Shown here: positions 13,820 to 22,883 of the stretch, piece after piece
How positions within the stretch are numbered: the first letter of the stretch is position 1
Layout of the letters: the number at the start of each line of letters is the position of its first letter
Assembly (NCBI GenBank): GCA_002332755.1
Contig: DDBO01000050.1
Span: 1 to 29,024, forward strand
Reading direction: 5' to 3'
Origin: Bacteroidales bacterium UBA2030
GTDB taxonomy: Bacteria > Bacteroidota > Bacteroidia > Bacteroidales > TTA-H9
DNA: 29,024 bases
Position numbers and translations under genes: made by a program
Notes under the pieces: generated by a model
Database searches by the model: none
The model's input: the letters and a program-made list of their open reading frames with translations, nothing else
What the model was told of the DNA's origin: nothing

Positions 13820-15601
13820 ATGTTAAACCTTAAAAAACAAATGGTTATGTTAAATCTCCGTAAAATGGGGCAATACATGTTTGCCTTGTTGACGATGGTA
13901 GCCCTTTTTGGCCTTTCATCGTGCTCTAAAGAAGAAGAAAAGGAAGTACTAGCCGGATTTACCTTTCAGGTAGACCAGGTTAACTTCCTGAAAGTGACCT
14001 TTACCAACACCTCACAGAATTACACGACTGTGAACTGGAATTTTGGTGATGGCCAAACCAGTACTGAGGTGAATCCTGTACACACTTATGCCGCTGAGGG
14101 AGAATACACTGTAACCCTCACTGCTACCGATGCAAAAGGTAACAGCGATGTTTACACGGAAAAGATTACTCTCTCAGACCCCAACAAACTCCTCACCATG
14201 CTCACAGGAACTGAGTCAAAAACCTGGAAACTCTTGCGTGATATAAGCACAGGTCGATATCCGCTGGAAGTTGGTCCGGAAAATCACAGTCAGATTTGGT
14301 GGGCCATGGGTAGGGATAACAATGAGTTAGCAAACCGCCCCTGCATGCTCAACGATGAATGGACTTTCTATCGGGATGGTCGCATGGAATTCCGTACCCA
14401 GGGCGATTATTGGGCAGAAGGTGGCATGTTTGAGCCGGAAAACATTTGCAATTCTACCTCTCAGATGGTAGGCAAAAATGGTGAAGACCTTTCAGCATGG
14501 GGCGATGGAAATCACACTTTTGAACTGACCGTTGGAAACCCTAGTAAAATTAAAGCCGTCGGAAAAGGTGCTTACATCGGTTTCTTCAAGCTGGGCAATG
14601 GCACTGAGGTGAAAGTTCCCCAGGATTATGTTGAATACAACATTGTTAAATTGCATGATGGCAATGTAGATACCCTCATCGTGGAAGGAATCTATCGCTG
14701 GGATCCTAACTCAGAGGGAGGTTACTGGCGCTTTGTATTGGTACATTACGACAATCCTGCCGACGAACCACCTATTCCCGGTCCCTCGCCTGAAGCAGGT
14801 TTCACTTATACTGCAGATGGCTTGACCGTTACCTTTACCAACACCACAACCAATGGTGAAACCTACCTGTGGGATTTTGGTGACGGAACAACCTCTACCG
14901 AAGCCAACCCTGTTCACACCTATGCTCACGACGATATTTATATGGTCACACTGACTGCTTCGAATCCCAACGGACAGTCTGGCACTTCCAAACAGCTCTT
15001 TGTATCAGCAACACCGGTTACAGCAGAAGTGCTCAAAGGAGGTCCATGGAGGCCACGTGCTGAAGCCCTCTCTATCTTTGTGGGTCCCGGCCTGGGTGAC
15101 TACTCGTGGTGGAGCGTACCCAAGAATTTCCTTGATGGTAGCAGCACTGGTTCTGATGACTGGTCTTGCATCACCGATGATGAATTCACCTTTGCCGATG
15201 GTGGGGTATTTATTTACAATACCAATGGTTCAGCCAGAAACGATGGATACTTTGGTTCACCCAATGGTTGCTGGAGCGACGAACAAATTGCTGCCAGTGG
15301 CAATGGTGCAGCTTTCGGTTCAGGAGTTCATTCCTGGGAACTTGTGACGGGAAGTAACGGCCGCCCGCGCATCATCCTCACCAATGGCCTTACGGGTGCT
15401 GCCTTCATCGGATTCTATAAAGGCTACTATGGCGGTGAAAATATGGACTCCAATAATCCTCCCAACGGTGGCAACCTTACCAATGAATACGAGGTGATGG
15501 GTTACGCCAACACAGGCACTAAAGAATATTTGTTTATTTCTGTAGATATAACCCCCGATCATAGTGGTGGTTCCGCTTGGTCGGTAATACTTGAACGTTA
15601 G
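13820..15601 (+). CDS. Two-PKD-domain lipoprotein, probable surface glycan-binding protein
   Basis: 593 residues. A signal peptide ends in the lipobox FGLSSC (Cys35), followed by a run of Glu/Lys. The rest is an internal duplication. PKD domain 1 (about 45-118, WNFGDGQTSTEVNPVHTY) is followed by an aromatic-rich module (129-310); PKD domain 2 (about 325-400, WDFGDGTTSTEANPVHTY) by a second such module (402-593). The two modules share a VGP...WW segment, paired cysteines, a DE(W/F)TF..(D)G segment, (H)(T/S)(F/W)EL, (Y/F)IGF(F/Y)K and a W(R/S)(F/V)V end. I do not recognise the aromatic module. Exposed Trp/Tyr, lipid anchoring and position before susC suggest glycan binding at the cell surface. 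The start could instead be ATG 13847. A strong terminator follows the gene. Confidence 0.75.
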   Translation: MLNLKKQMVMLNLRKMGQYMFALLTMVALFGLSSCSKEEEKEVLAGFTFQVDQVNFLKVTFTNTSQNYTTVNWNFGDGQTSTEVNPVHTYAAEGEYTVTLTATDAKGNSDVYTEKITLSDPNKLLTMLTGTESKTWKLLRDISTGRYPLEVGPENHSQIWWAMGRDNNELANRPCMLNDEWTFYRDGRMEFRTQGDYWAEGGMFEPENICNSTSQMVGKNGEDLSAWGDGNHTFELTVGNPSKIKAVGKGAYIGFFKLGNGTEVKVPQDYVEYNIVKLHDGNVDTLIVEGIYRWDPNSEGGYWRFVLVHYDNPADEPPIPGPSPEAGFTYTADGLTVTFTNTTTNGETYLWDFGDGTTSTEANPVHTYAHDDIYMVTLTASNPNGQSGTSKQLFVSATPVTAEVLKGGPWRPRAEALSIFVGPGLGDYSWWSVPKNFLDGSSTGSDDWSCITDDEFTFADGGVFIYNTNGSARNDGYFGSPNGCWSDEQIAASGNGAAFGSGVHSWELVTGSNGRPRIILTNGLTGAAFIGFYKGYYGGENMDSNNPPNGGNLTNEYEVMGYANTGTKEYLFISVDITPDHSGGSAWSVILER

Positions 15602-15620
15602 TAATCAGCATCTGGTTTTA

Positions 15621-15651
15621 GGGATTCCGAGAATGATCGGAATCCCTTTTT
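15621..15651 (+). terminator. Rho-independent terminator between the PKD lipoprotein gene and susC
   Basis: GGGATTCCGA (15621-15630) pairs perfectly over 10 bp with TCGGAATCCC (15637-15646) around a 6-base loop, followed by TTTTTATT. It begins about 20 bases after the lipoprotein stop and ends about 35 bases before the susC ATG. No TAnnTTTG element is seen between it and susC, so susC may depend on read-through. Confidence 0.8.
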
Positions 15652-15685
15652 ATTACTTAATGGTTTAACCCTAAAAATACTGTTC

Positions 15686-18619
15686 ATGAAGAGAATTCTT
15701 GTCTTATTATCGCTCGTTGCTTATACACTACAGCTCCAGGCACAAATTCTGAGCATAAGGGGTAAGGTAGCCGATGTAAAAGATCAACCTTTGCCCGGAG
15801 TGGCTATTTTGGTAAAAGGAACCACCACCGGAACAGTTACCGATCTCAATGGAAACTTTACTATTTCTGCCAAAGGAAACGATGTGTTGGTTTTCAGTTT
15901 TGTGGGTTATAAAAAGGTTGAAGTACCCATAAACAACCGTCAGGAAATCGTGGTAAAAATGGAAGAAGAAATTACCCAGCTCAACGAAGTGGTGGTTGTT
16001 GGATATGGTGCCCAGCGAAAGAAAGATCTAACCACAGCGGTGGCAATGGTGAGTGAGAAAGAAATTGCCAATCGACCGATAATTTCCGCAGCCCAGGTGT
16101 TACAAGGGAAAGCCGCTGGTGTGCAGGTGATTCAGCCATCGGGAAAACCCGGGCAGGGCTTAGCTGTTCGTGTGCGCGGTGCAACCTCGGTATTGGCCGG
16201 AAACGAACCCCTCTATGTGGTCGATGGCGTTCCTACTAATGATATACAGGGGCTTAACCCCAACGACATTGCGAGTATGAGTGTCTTGAAAGATGCTTCC
16301 TCTTCGGCTATCTACGGAGCGAGAGCTGCCAATGGTGTAGTACTCATTACAACCAAACGTGGACAGGAAGGAAATCCGGTAGTGTCGTTCAATACATATT
16401 TCGGTATGTCGAACCTCCGGAAAACCATTGACGTACTGAATACGAAACAATACCGCCAGTTGATGAGCGAAATATTACCGGGCAGCCTCGATCCCTCCTG
16501 GACCTATTTCAACGATTGGCCCGACTACACCTTTGGTACGGGATATACACAAAGCTATCAGTTTTCGGTGAGAGGAGGCACACAAAAATCGAAATACTAC
16601 GCCGGTGGGGGATTCCTCAGCGAACAGGGTATTGTGAAACCCGCCCGTTTCGATAGATATAACTTCCGTATAAATCTTGACAATGAATTGAAGCCCTGGC
16701 TGAAATTAATCTCAAATGTGAATGTTTTGGCAATAGATACGAAGGATACCCCTGACAATCTGAGTTCGGGTCGTGGTGGAGTTATTATGAGTGCACTCAA
16801 TACCCCCCCATTCCTGCATGTGTACAAACAAGACGGTAGTGGACAATTTGACCCCAACCCATTCCAACCTTCCTGGGAAAACCCTGCTGCCTATATGTAT
16901 GGTCCGGATCAACGCTCATGGGATTATCAGGTAAATGCCAATACTGCTCTTGAAGCTGAGCTCATGCAGAAGCTCTTTTTCAAAACAAGATTTGCAGCAG
17001 ATATTGCTAACCACAATTGGGATTATTACCTCGATCCGTTCAGAACCAATTATGGACGAAACATGAACGGTATTGGCCGCTCCGACAAATGGACCAGCCA
17101 AACCTGGCTTTGGGAAAACACCCTCGACTATGCCTGGAAAATGGGCGAACATAGTTTTACTGCACTGGGCGGTATGAGTTTGCAACACAATACCCGCAAC
17201 GATAGTTACATTGAGGGTAACGATTTTCCTGCCGATACTAACGTGCGTACCCTTTGGGCGGCCAATAATATATCAGCAGGAACCGACCGGCAGGAATGGG
17301 CTCTTGCATCCTTCTTTGGCAGGGTGACCTGGGATTACAGCTCAAAATATTACCTGACGATGAGTGTTCGTCGCGATGGCAGCTCAAAACTGGCTAACCG
17401 CTGGGGCACTATGCCCTCGTTTTCAGCCGGATGGCGTATCTCTTCAGAGCCCTTCATGAAGCGCTTCACTTTTATCGACGACATGAAAATACGCGGAGGA
17501 TGGGGTAAAAACGGTAACCAGGAAGGCATACCTAATTACGCCCGTTTTGGCCTTATTTCTTATTATCGCCGTACTATTACTAATCCTTTATCTGGTCCTG
17601 CTGCCGTGCAGGTTACTTACGGAAACCCTGACCTTAAATGGGAAACTACAGCCCAGACCAACCTCGGCTTCGATCTTACCATGCTCGACGGGAGAATTAC
17701 CTTTAATTTCGATGTTTATTACAAAAAAACTTCTGATGTCATCCTCAATGTTCAGTTACCTACTTCGCTCCCCATACACTATATCCAAACCAATGCCGGT
17801 GAAATTGAAAACAAAGGTCTGGAGCTGAACCTGAATACGGTGAATGTAGATAAAAACTGGAAATGGACTACTGATTTTAATTTCTCACTTAACCGCAACA
17901 AGGTATTAAGCCTTAAATATACCGACGTATATTATTTTGGACAGATATATAGCAACAACGAATATGTTTCGATTGTACGGGCTGGTATTCCCCTGGGTTC
18001 TTTCTATGGTTATATTGCCGAAGGTGTTGATCCTAACACCGGTGATATGATTTATAAGGACATCAATAACAATGGAATTGTTGACCCTGCGGACCGTACC
18101 GTAATTGGCGATGCCAATCCCGACTTCATTTTTGGCCTTACCAACAGTTTCACTTACAACAAATGGGATTTCAATTTCTTCTTCCAGGGCAGTGTGGGTA
18201 ACGATATCTACAATGCTACCCGGGTTGACCTTGAAGGAATGTTTGATAGCAAGAACCAATCGACTGCGGTTTTGCGCCGATGGACGCCACAAAATCCCAA
18301 TACCGATATCCCCAGAGCAGTGGGAGGGGGCAATATGTATAATGTGAGAAACTCTACCCGTTTTCTTGAGGATGGTTCGTATGTTCGCCTGAAGTCCATC
18401 ACCCTCTCTTATCGATTGATTGATAAACCTTCCAGAAAAACGGGTATACAGCGACTCTCGGTTTACCTCACGGGGAATAACTTGCTGACTTTCACTGGTT
18501 ACAGTGGATTCGACCCCGAGGTAAATGCGTATGGAAATAGTGCAGTAGAAGCCGGTATTGATTATGGAACTTATCCACAATCACGCTCGCTGATGCTGGG
18601 TTTAAATGTTGAATTTTAA
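15686..18619 (+). CDS. susC: SusC-family TonB-dependent outer-membrane transporter
   Basis: 977 residues. A signal peptide (MKRILVLLSLVAYTLQLQAQ) is followed by a carboxypeptidase-regulatory-like domain (about 22-97, IRGKVADVKDQPLPGVAILV), the SusC signature segment NEVVVVGYGAQRKKDLT, a plug domain (about 115-225, with PLYVVDGVPTNDIQGLNPND), and a 22-strand barrel ending in a terminal Phe (LMLGLNVEF). Family knowledge: SusC barrels import oligosaccharides across the outer membrane with a SusD lid and TonB energy. It lies directly before susD. It lacks a sigma/anti-sigma STN domain, so it is probably not a signalling transducer itself. Confidence 0.95.
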   Translation: MKRILVLLSLVAYTLQLQAQILSIRGKVADVKDQPLPGVAILVKGTTTGTVTDLNGNFTISAKGNDVLVFSFVGYKKVEVPINNRQEIVVKMEEEITQLNEVVVVGYGAQRKKDLTTAVAMVSEKEIANRPIISAAQVLQGKAAGVQVIQPSGKPGQGLAVRVRGATSVLAGNEPLYVVDGVPTNDIQGLNPNDIASMSVLKDASSSAIYGARAANGVVLITTKRGQEGNPVVSFNTYFGMSNLRKTIDVLNTKQYRQLMSEILPGSLDPSWTYFNDWPDYTFGTGYTQSYQFSVRGGTQKSKYYAGGGFLSEQGIVKPARFDRYNFRINLDNELKPWLKLISNVNVLAIDTKDTPDNLSSGRGGVIMSALNTPPFLHVYKQDGSGQFDPNPFQPSWENPAAYMYGPDQRSWDYQVNANTALEAELMQKLFFKTRFAADIANHNWDYYLDPFRTNYGRNMNGIGRSDKWTSQTWLWENTLDYAWKMGEHSFTALGGMSLQHNTRNDSYIEGNDFPADTNVRTLWAANNISAGTDRQEWALASFFGRVTWDYSSKYYLTMSVRRDGSSKLANRWGTMPSFSAGWRISSEPFMKRFTFIDDMKIRGGWGKNGNQEGIPNYARFGLISYYRRTITNPLSGPAAVQVTYGNPDLKWETTAQTNLGFDLTMLDGRITFNFDVYYKKTSDVILNVQLPTSLPIHYIQTNAGEIENKGLELNLNTVNVDKNWKWTTDFNFSLNRNKVLSLKYTDVYYFGQIYSNNEYVSIVRAGIPLGSFYGYIAEGVDPNTGDMIYKDINNNGIVDPADRTVIGDANPDFIFGLTNSFTYNKWDFNFFFQGSVGNDIYNATRVDLEGMFDSKNQSTAVLRRWTPQNPNTDIPRAVGGGNMYNVRNSTRFLEDGSYVRLKSITLSYRLIDKPSRKTGIQRLSVYLTGNNLLTFTGYSGFDPEVNAYGNSAVEAGIDYGTYPQSRSLMLGLNVEF

Positions 18620-18624
18620 AAGAT

Positions 18625-18630
18625 AGGAGG
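18625..18630 (+). promoter_or_regulatory. Shine-Dalgarno site ahead of susD
   Basis: AGGAGG lies nine bases before the susD ATG (18640), a perfect SD sequence. This is unusual for Bacteroidota, where most genes, including all others in this window, lack one. Confidence 0.6.
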
Positions 18631-18639
18631 ATACATATC

Positions 18640-20109
18640 ATGAGAACTTTGAAATTTGCCTTAAGCCTCTTGTCGTTGACGCTGGTTTTCACCTCATGCG
18701 AAAAGTTTTTAGATGTAAAACCAGAATCGAATGGCATAGCCATCGAAAACGCAGCTGGCGATTCAGTTCTTTATAAATCGGCATCCGAAGTGGAAGCTGC
18801 TCTGGCAGGTGCCTATGCCGATTTTAAAAACGAATATTATCAACTGGATTACTATGTGAATGGCGATGCCCAGTCGGATGACGCTTATGCAGGTGCAGAT
18901 AATCCTGCTAATTTTCAAATTGATGATTATAAGATAGATGCACTCAACAGCAATGTTTCACGCGATTGGGCGTATCTGTATGGACATATCGGCAAATGCA
19001 ACAGTGTTATCAACAATGTGGACAAGTGCCCCGACCCCTCACTGACTGCGGAGCGTAAAAAACAAATCAAGGCTGAGGCTTTATTTATTCGTGCATTCCA
19101 GTATTTCCAGGCCGTGCAGCTTTGGGGTGATGTTCCTTTGCAGCTCACAGAAGTGAAGACGATTAGCGCTGCAAACCTGCCCGAGATTTACAACATTCTT
19201 TATCCTCCCAGGGCTTCCAAGGATGAGGTTTTCAAGCAAATTATTTCCGATCTTGAAAAAGCTGCCGAGGGTGTACCTGTTACTGCTGCCCATAAGGGTT
19301 TGGCAACCAAAGGCGCAGTTTATACGCTATTGGCTAAAGTATATGCCACACAGGATCCCCACGACTGGAACAAGGTGCTTGAATACTGCAACAAGGTGAT
19401 CGACCTGGGAATTTATCAGTTGCTTCCCGACTATGATATGCTCTGGAACAACTCCCAGGAAAATTCTGTAGAATCTATCTTTGAGATAAACTACAGCGGC
19501 GGAAGTTCCGATGGAAACTGGGGGACGAAGATGTTTCGCGGTCTCGACTGGAAAAAATTCAATATCCCCAGCAACGACCTGGTGAAAGCTTTCCAGCAAG
19601 AGGGAGACCAGATTCGCTTCAATTCTTCTATTTATTGGGGAGATGTAACCGGGCGCTGGAGCGATCCCCATTGGCCTCAGAATCACTATCCTTTTATCAA
19701 CAAATGGAGAAATTTCCAGGAAGGAAGTGACCAGAATTATATCATATATCGCCTGGCCGATGTTTTATTGCTTAAAGCCGAGGCCCTGAATGAACTGGGA
19801 GACTTGGCTGGAGCCGCTGCCTTGGTTAATCAGATCAGAGCAAGGGTGAACCTGCCCGCCATTACGGCTTCTAATCAAGCTGAGATGCGTTTGGCCATTG
19901 AAAAGGAACGCCGACTGGAACTTGCCTTCGAAGGCCACCGCTGGTACGACCTCAAGCGCACCGGCAGAGCTATCGAGGTAATTAACAACGTCAAAGGCGA
20001 GAATGATATCCCGCTTGGATATCAGCTCAATGAAAATCGTTTGCTGTGGCCTATCCCGCAAGCCGAATTGGATAAAAACACCAAGCTGACACAAAATCCT
20101 GGTTATTAA
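18640..20109 (+). CDS. susD: SusD/RagB-family starch-binding lipoprotein
   Basis: 489 residues. A lipoprotein signal ends in VFTSC (Cys20), followed by EKFLDVKPES, the usual SusD opening. The tetratricopeptide-like helical region carries KAEALFIRAFQYFQAVQLWGD-type sequence near 145-165, and the C-terminal SusD segment has ERRLELAFEGHRWYDLKRTGRA (about 424-445) and LLWPIPQAELDKNTKLTQNPGY at the end. Family knowledge: SusD caps the SusC barrel on the cell surface and captures the glycan. It is separated from susC by 20 bases containing a strong SD site. Confidence 0.96.
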   Translation: MRTLKFALSLLSLTLVFTSCEKFLDVKPESNGIAIENAAGDSVLYKSASEVEAALAGAYADFKNEYYQLDYYVNGDAQSDDAYAGADNPANFQIDDYKIDALNSNVSRDWAYLYGHIGKCNSVINNVDKCPDPSLTAERKKQIKAEALFIRAFQYFQAVQLWGDVPLQLTEVKTISAANLPEIYNILYPPRASKDEVFKQIISDLEKAAEGVPVTAAHKGLATKGAVYTLLAKVYATQDPHDWNKVLEYCNKVIDLGIYQLLPDYDMLWNNSQENSVESIFEINYSGGSSDGNWGTKMFRGLDWKKFNIPSNDLVKAFQQEGDQIRFNSSIYWGDVTGRWSDPHWPQNHYPFINKWRNFQEGSDQNYIIYRLADVLLLKAEALNELGDLAGAAALVNQIRARVNLPAITASNQAEMRLAIEKERRLELAFEGHRWYDLKRTGRAIEVINNVKGENDIPLGYQLNENRLLWPIPQAELDKNTKLTQNPGY

Positions 20110-20138
20110 TTTGTACATGCATAACAGTTAGTGTAAAT

Positions 20139-20182
20139 GCCGGGGAAGCAGTTGATATAACTTTGTATCCTGTAACCCCGGC
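20139..20182 (+). promoter_or_regulatory. Inverted repeat enclosing a promoter -7 element before the GH30 gene
   Basis: GCCGGGG (20139-20145) and CCCCGGC (20176-20182) are perfect 7-bp arms separated by 30 bases. The spacer contains TAACTTTG (20158-20165), a perfect TAnnTTTG element, 38 bases before the GH30 ATG. It could be a regulator-binding site around a promoter or a long-loop hairpin after susD. There is no clear T-run directly after it. Confidence 0.5.
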
Positions 20183-20202
20183 TATTTCAATAATTTTCTC
20201 CT

Positions 20203-21678
20203 ATGAAATCTGTTTCCCTCAAATCGAAAATGTTTTACCTGTCATTAATGGCATTTGCACTGTTTGTGAATCTGAATGCCTGTTCTAAAAATAACAATCC
20301 CGATGAGCCTGACCCAGATACTTTGAAAGTTGCTTCAGCACAGGCCTGGCTTACCAAAGGAGACAAATCTGTATTATTTGAACATCAAAGCGATCTACCC
20401 ATAACTCACCCGGGTGCAGCGGGTTGGCCGGAGGTTGTGGTGGATACGAATTACCAATTTCAGGAAATTGAAGGGTATGGGGCAGCCCTGACGGGTTCCT
20501 CCGCTTATCTGTTTCATCGCGCTCTCGACCCTTCGCAAAGACAATATATTCTGAAACAACTTTTTGATCCCAAAGAGGGGATTGGGCTATCTTACCTCAG
20601 GCTAACCATGGGGGCTTCCGACTTTTCCTTATCTGATTTTACTTACAATGATCTTCCTCAAGGGCAGGTAGATATTAGCCTGGCAAAATTCTCCTTATCA
20701 CGCGATACCGAAGATGTGGTTCCGATCCTCAAAGAAATTATCGCTATTAATCCTGAGATAAAACTTATGGGAACTCCCTGGAGCCCTCCTGCCTGGATGA
20801 AGACCAATGGAAGCCTGAAAGGAGGACAGCTGAAGAAAGAATTTTATTCCGTTTATGCTCAATATTTTGTGAAATACATAAAGGAAATGCAAAAGCAAGG
20901 AATAGCCATCGATGCCATAACCCCTCAAAACGAACCCCTTTATTGGACCGCTGGTTATCCTTGCATGCAAATGCAAGCCGATGAACAGAAAGAATTTATC
21001 CGCGACCATTTAGGACCAGCCTTTGAATCTGCCGGACTACAGACCAAGATAATTGTATACGACCACAACTGGGACCATCCGGAATATGCTACCGCAATCC
21101 TTAGCGATCCTAACGCAGCAAAATACATTGCAGGGTCGGCTTTTCATGCTTATGCCGGGGATGTATCGGCCATGAGTACCGTGCATGAAGCCTATCCTGA
21201 CAAAGGCCTTTATTTTACGGAAATTTCGGGGGGTGAATGGGCCGTAAACTTTTCCGATAACCTGATGTGGTATATGAAAAATATACTGATTGGCACAGCC
21301 CGCAATTGGTCGCGCAATGCTCTATTTTGGAATCTGGCTCTCGATCAGAATCATGGACCACGCAACAATGGTTGTCAGGATTGCAGGGGAGTTGTCACAA
21401 TAACCAATGGAGGGGGAAGCATCATACGAAATGAAGAATTTTATGCCCTGGCACATTTTTCAAAATTCGTACGACCTGGAGCTCACCGCATTTATTCACG
21501 TCCGGATCAGGTGCTTATGAATATGGATTTCGTCGCTTTTCAAAACATTGATGGACAAAAGGTATTGGTAGCAGCCAATTATAACGATGTTTATAAGACA
21601 TTTACGGTGAGGCAGACGAATCGATCCTTCAGTTATTCTCTTGCCCCCAAATCAGTGGTTACTCTGGTGTGGAGATGA
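20203..21678 (+). CDS. GH30-family glycoside hydrolase lipoprotein (probable beta-glucanase)
   Basis: 491 residues. A signal peptide with lipobox LNAC (Cys27) is followed by a short Asp/Pro-rich linker. The (beta/alpha)8 barrel has Glu244 in TPQNEP as acid/base and Glu340 in YFTEISGG as nucleophile, both typical of GH30. Also visible are the N-terminal EIEGYGAALTGSSAYL, GTPWSPPAWMKTNGS, and NLALDQNHGPRNNGCQDC with a C-x2-C near 390. A small beta domain closes the chain (VVTLVWR). The motifs resemble the GH30 group holding bacterial beta-1,6-glucanases and glucosylceramidase-like enzymes; from memory I favour beta-1,6-glucan as substrate, but this is inference. Lipid anchoring places it at the outer membrane, consistent with cleaving glycan for SusCD. 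Confidence 0.9.
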   Translation: MKSVSLKSKMFYLSLMAFALFVNLNACSKNNNPDEPDPDTLKVASAQAWLTKGDKSVLFEHQSDLPITHPGAAGWPEVVVDTNYQFQEIEGYGAALTGSSAYLFHRALDPSQRQYILKQLFDPKEGIGLSYLRLTMGASDFSLSDFTYNDLPQGQVDISLAKFSLSRDTEDVVPILKEIIAINPEIKLMGTPWSPPAWMKTNGSLKGGQLKKEFYSVYAQYFVKYIKEMQKQGIAIDAITPQNEPLYWTAGYPCMQMQADEQKEFIRDHLGPAFESAGLQTKIIVYDHNWDHPEYATAILSDPNAAKYIAGSAFHAYAGDVSAMSTVHEAYPDKGLYFTEISGGEWAVNFSDNLMWYMKNILIGTARNWSRNALFWNLALDQNHGPRNNGCQDCRGVVTITNGGGSIIRNEEFYALAHFSKFVRPGAHRIYSRPDQVLMNMDFVAFQNIDGQKVLVAANYNDVYKTFTVRQTNRSFSYSLAPKSVVTLVWR

Positions 21679-21702
21679 GCCTTATTAGAGTAAATAGTAG
21701 CA

Positions 21703-21729
21703 AGCGGTAGCCCTGGCTGCCGCTTTTTT
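21703..21729 (+). terminator. Rho-independent terminator after the GH30 gene
   Basis: AGCGGTAGCC (21703-21712) pairs with GGCTGCCGCT (21715-21724) with one G-T wobble and a tight loop, followed by six T's. It ends the PUL transcript and directly abuts the stop codon of the convergent aminotransferase gene (21734). Confidence 0.8.
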
Positions 21730-21733
21730 GTTG

Positions 21734-22873
21734 TCATTCAGATAATAATTGTGTAACTGTATGGCAGATCCATTGAATCTCTTTTTCTTTCAATCCTACA
21801 AAAAAGGGAAGTCTGACAATAGATGTAGCAAAACGTTCTGTATTGGGCAAAGTTACAGCCGGATTATGTTTCAAATAAAAGGGACTTTGATGCAAGGGCA
21901 GATAATGGAAAACGGCATGAATACCCTTAGCTTGCAGGGCTCTCAGCAAACCATCGCGCTTCGCTGCATCTTTTAGGGTGAAGTAAAAGAAATTGCCATT
22001 TACAGTAGCGTATGAGGGCACCTGGGGTAAATTAATGAGGCCCTGTTCGTGTAGCGGCTTTAAATATTGATAGTAGGAATACCAGATCTGTTTTCGTTTA
22101 CGTTGAATGAAATCTGCTTTCTTTAGCTGGGCATAAAGAAAAGCCGCTATGATATCGGAAGGGAGAAAAGAAGAACCTGCTTCCACCCAGGTATATTTAT
22201 CCGTTTCTCCACGCTGAAATGCTGCGCGGTTAGTACCTTTTTCCCAGATAATTTCGGCTTTTGACATAAGCTCCGGGTCGTTTATCACCAGGAGGCCTCC
22301 CTCGCCTGATATTATATTTTTTGTTTCGTGAAACGAGAACGTCGCTAAGTGTCCCAGGCTGCCCAGAGGTTTGCCTTTATAATAAGAATCATAGGCATGG
22401 GCGGCATCTTCAATCAGTAAAAGCTGGCGACTGCGGGCAAGGTCAATAAACTCGTCCATAGGGCAGGCCATCCCACAGTAGTGTACAACAACGATAGCGC
22501 GGGTGCGAGGGGTAATGCGCTTTTCTACATCAGCAGGGTCGAGCAAGGGGAGGTGAGGAAGTGTATCTGCAAACACTACTTTAGCTCCTCGTAAAACAAA
22601 AGCATTGGCGGTGGAGACAAAAGTGTAGGATGGCATGATAACCTCATCCCCGGGGCTGATACCTGCCAAAAGTGCACTCATCTCAAGGGCATCCGTGCAG
22701 GATGTTGTGAGAAGGGTTTTGCGAAAGCCAAATTTTGTCTCGAAGTATTGCTGACACAGTCGGGTGTATTTTCCATTGCCTGCAAGGCTTCCCCCCAGGG
22801 CTGCCCTGAGAACGCCCATGACCTCACCGGGGCCTACATAGGGTTTGTTGAATGGAATCTTCACTTTTCGCAT
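21734..22873 (-). CDS. wecE: dTDP-4-amino-4,6-dideoxygalactose transaminase (WecE/RffA type)
   Basis: 379 residues, a PLP-dependent DegT/DnrJ/EryC1 aminotransferase. Close agreement with E. coli RffA (from memory) is seen in IPFNKP at the start, GDEVIMPSYTFVSTANAFVLRGAKVVF (75-101), IEDAAHAYDS (154-163), the PLP lysine Lys185 in SFHETKN, EIIWEKGTNRAAFQRG and VFHYLPLHQSPF. It would transfer an amino group to a dTDP-4-keto-6-deoxyhexose to make dTDP-Fuc4N. The start is set at ATG 22873; the longer frame to 22987 would overlap the divergent flippase gene and adds nothing conserved. No other nucleotide-sugar genes lie in the window. Confidence 0.9.
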   Translation of the reverse strand: MRKVKIPFNKPYVGPGEVMGVLRAALGGSLAGNGKYTRLCQQYFETKFGFRKTLLTTSCTDALEMSALLAGISPGDEVIMPSYTFVSTANAFVLRGAKVVFADTLPHLPLLDPADVEKRITPRTRAIVVVHYCGMACPMDEFIDLARSRQLLLIEDAAHAYDSYYKGKPLGSLGHLATFSFHETKNIISGEGGLLVINDPELMSKAEIIWEKGTNRAAFQRGETDKYTWVEAGSSFLPSDIIAAFLYAQLKKADFIQRKRKQIWYSYYQYLKPLHEQGLINLPQVPSYATVNGNFFYFTLKDAAKRDGLLRALQAKGIHAVFHYLPLHQSPFYLKHNPAVTLPNTERFATSIVRLPFFVGLKEKEIQWICHTVTQLLSE

Positions 22874-22883
22874 GATTGCGCAG

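Noticed and set aside
17906..18580. A 224-residue minus-strand open frame within susC
   Set aside because: It is antisense to the well-supported susC barrel region and has no recognisable motif.
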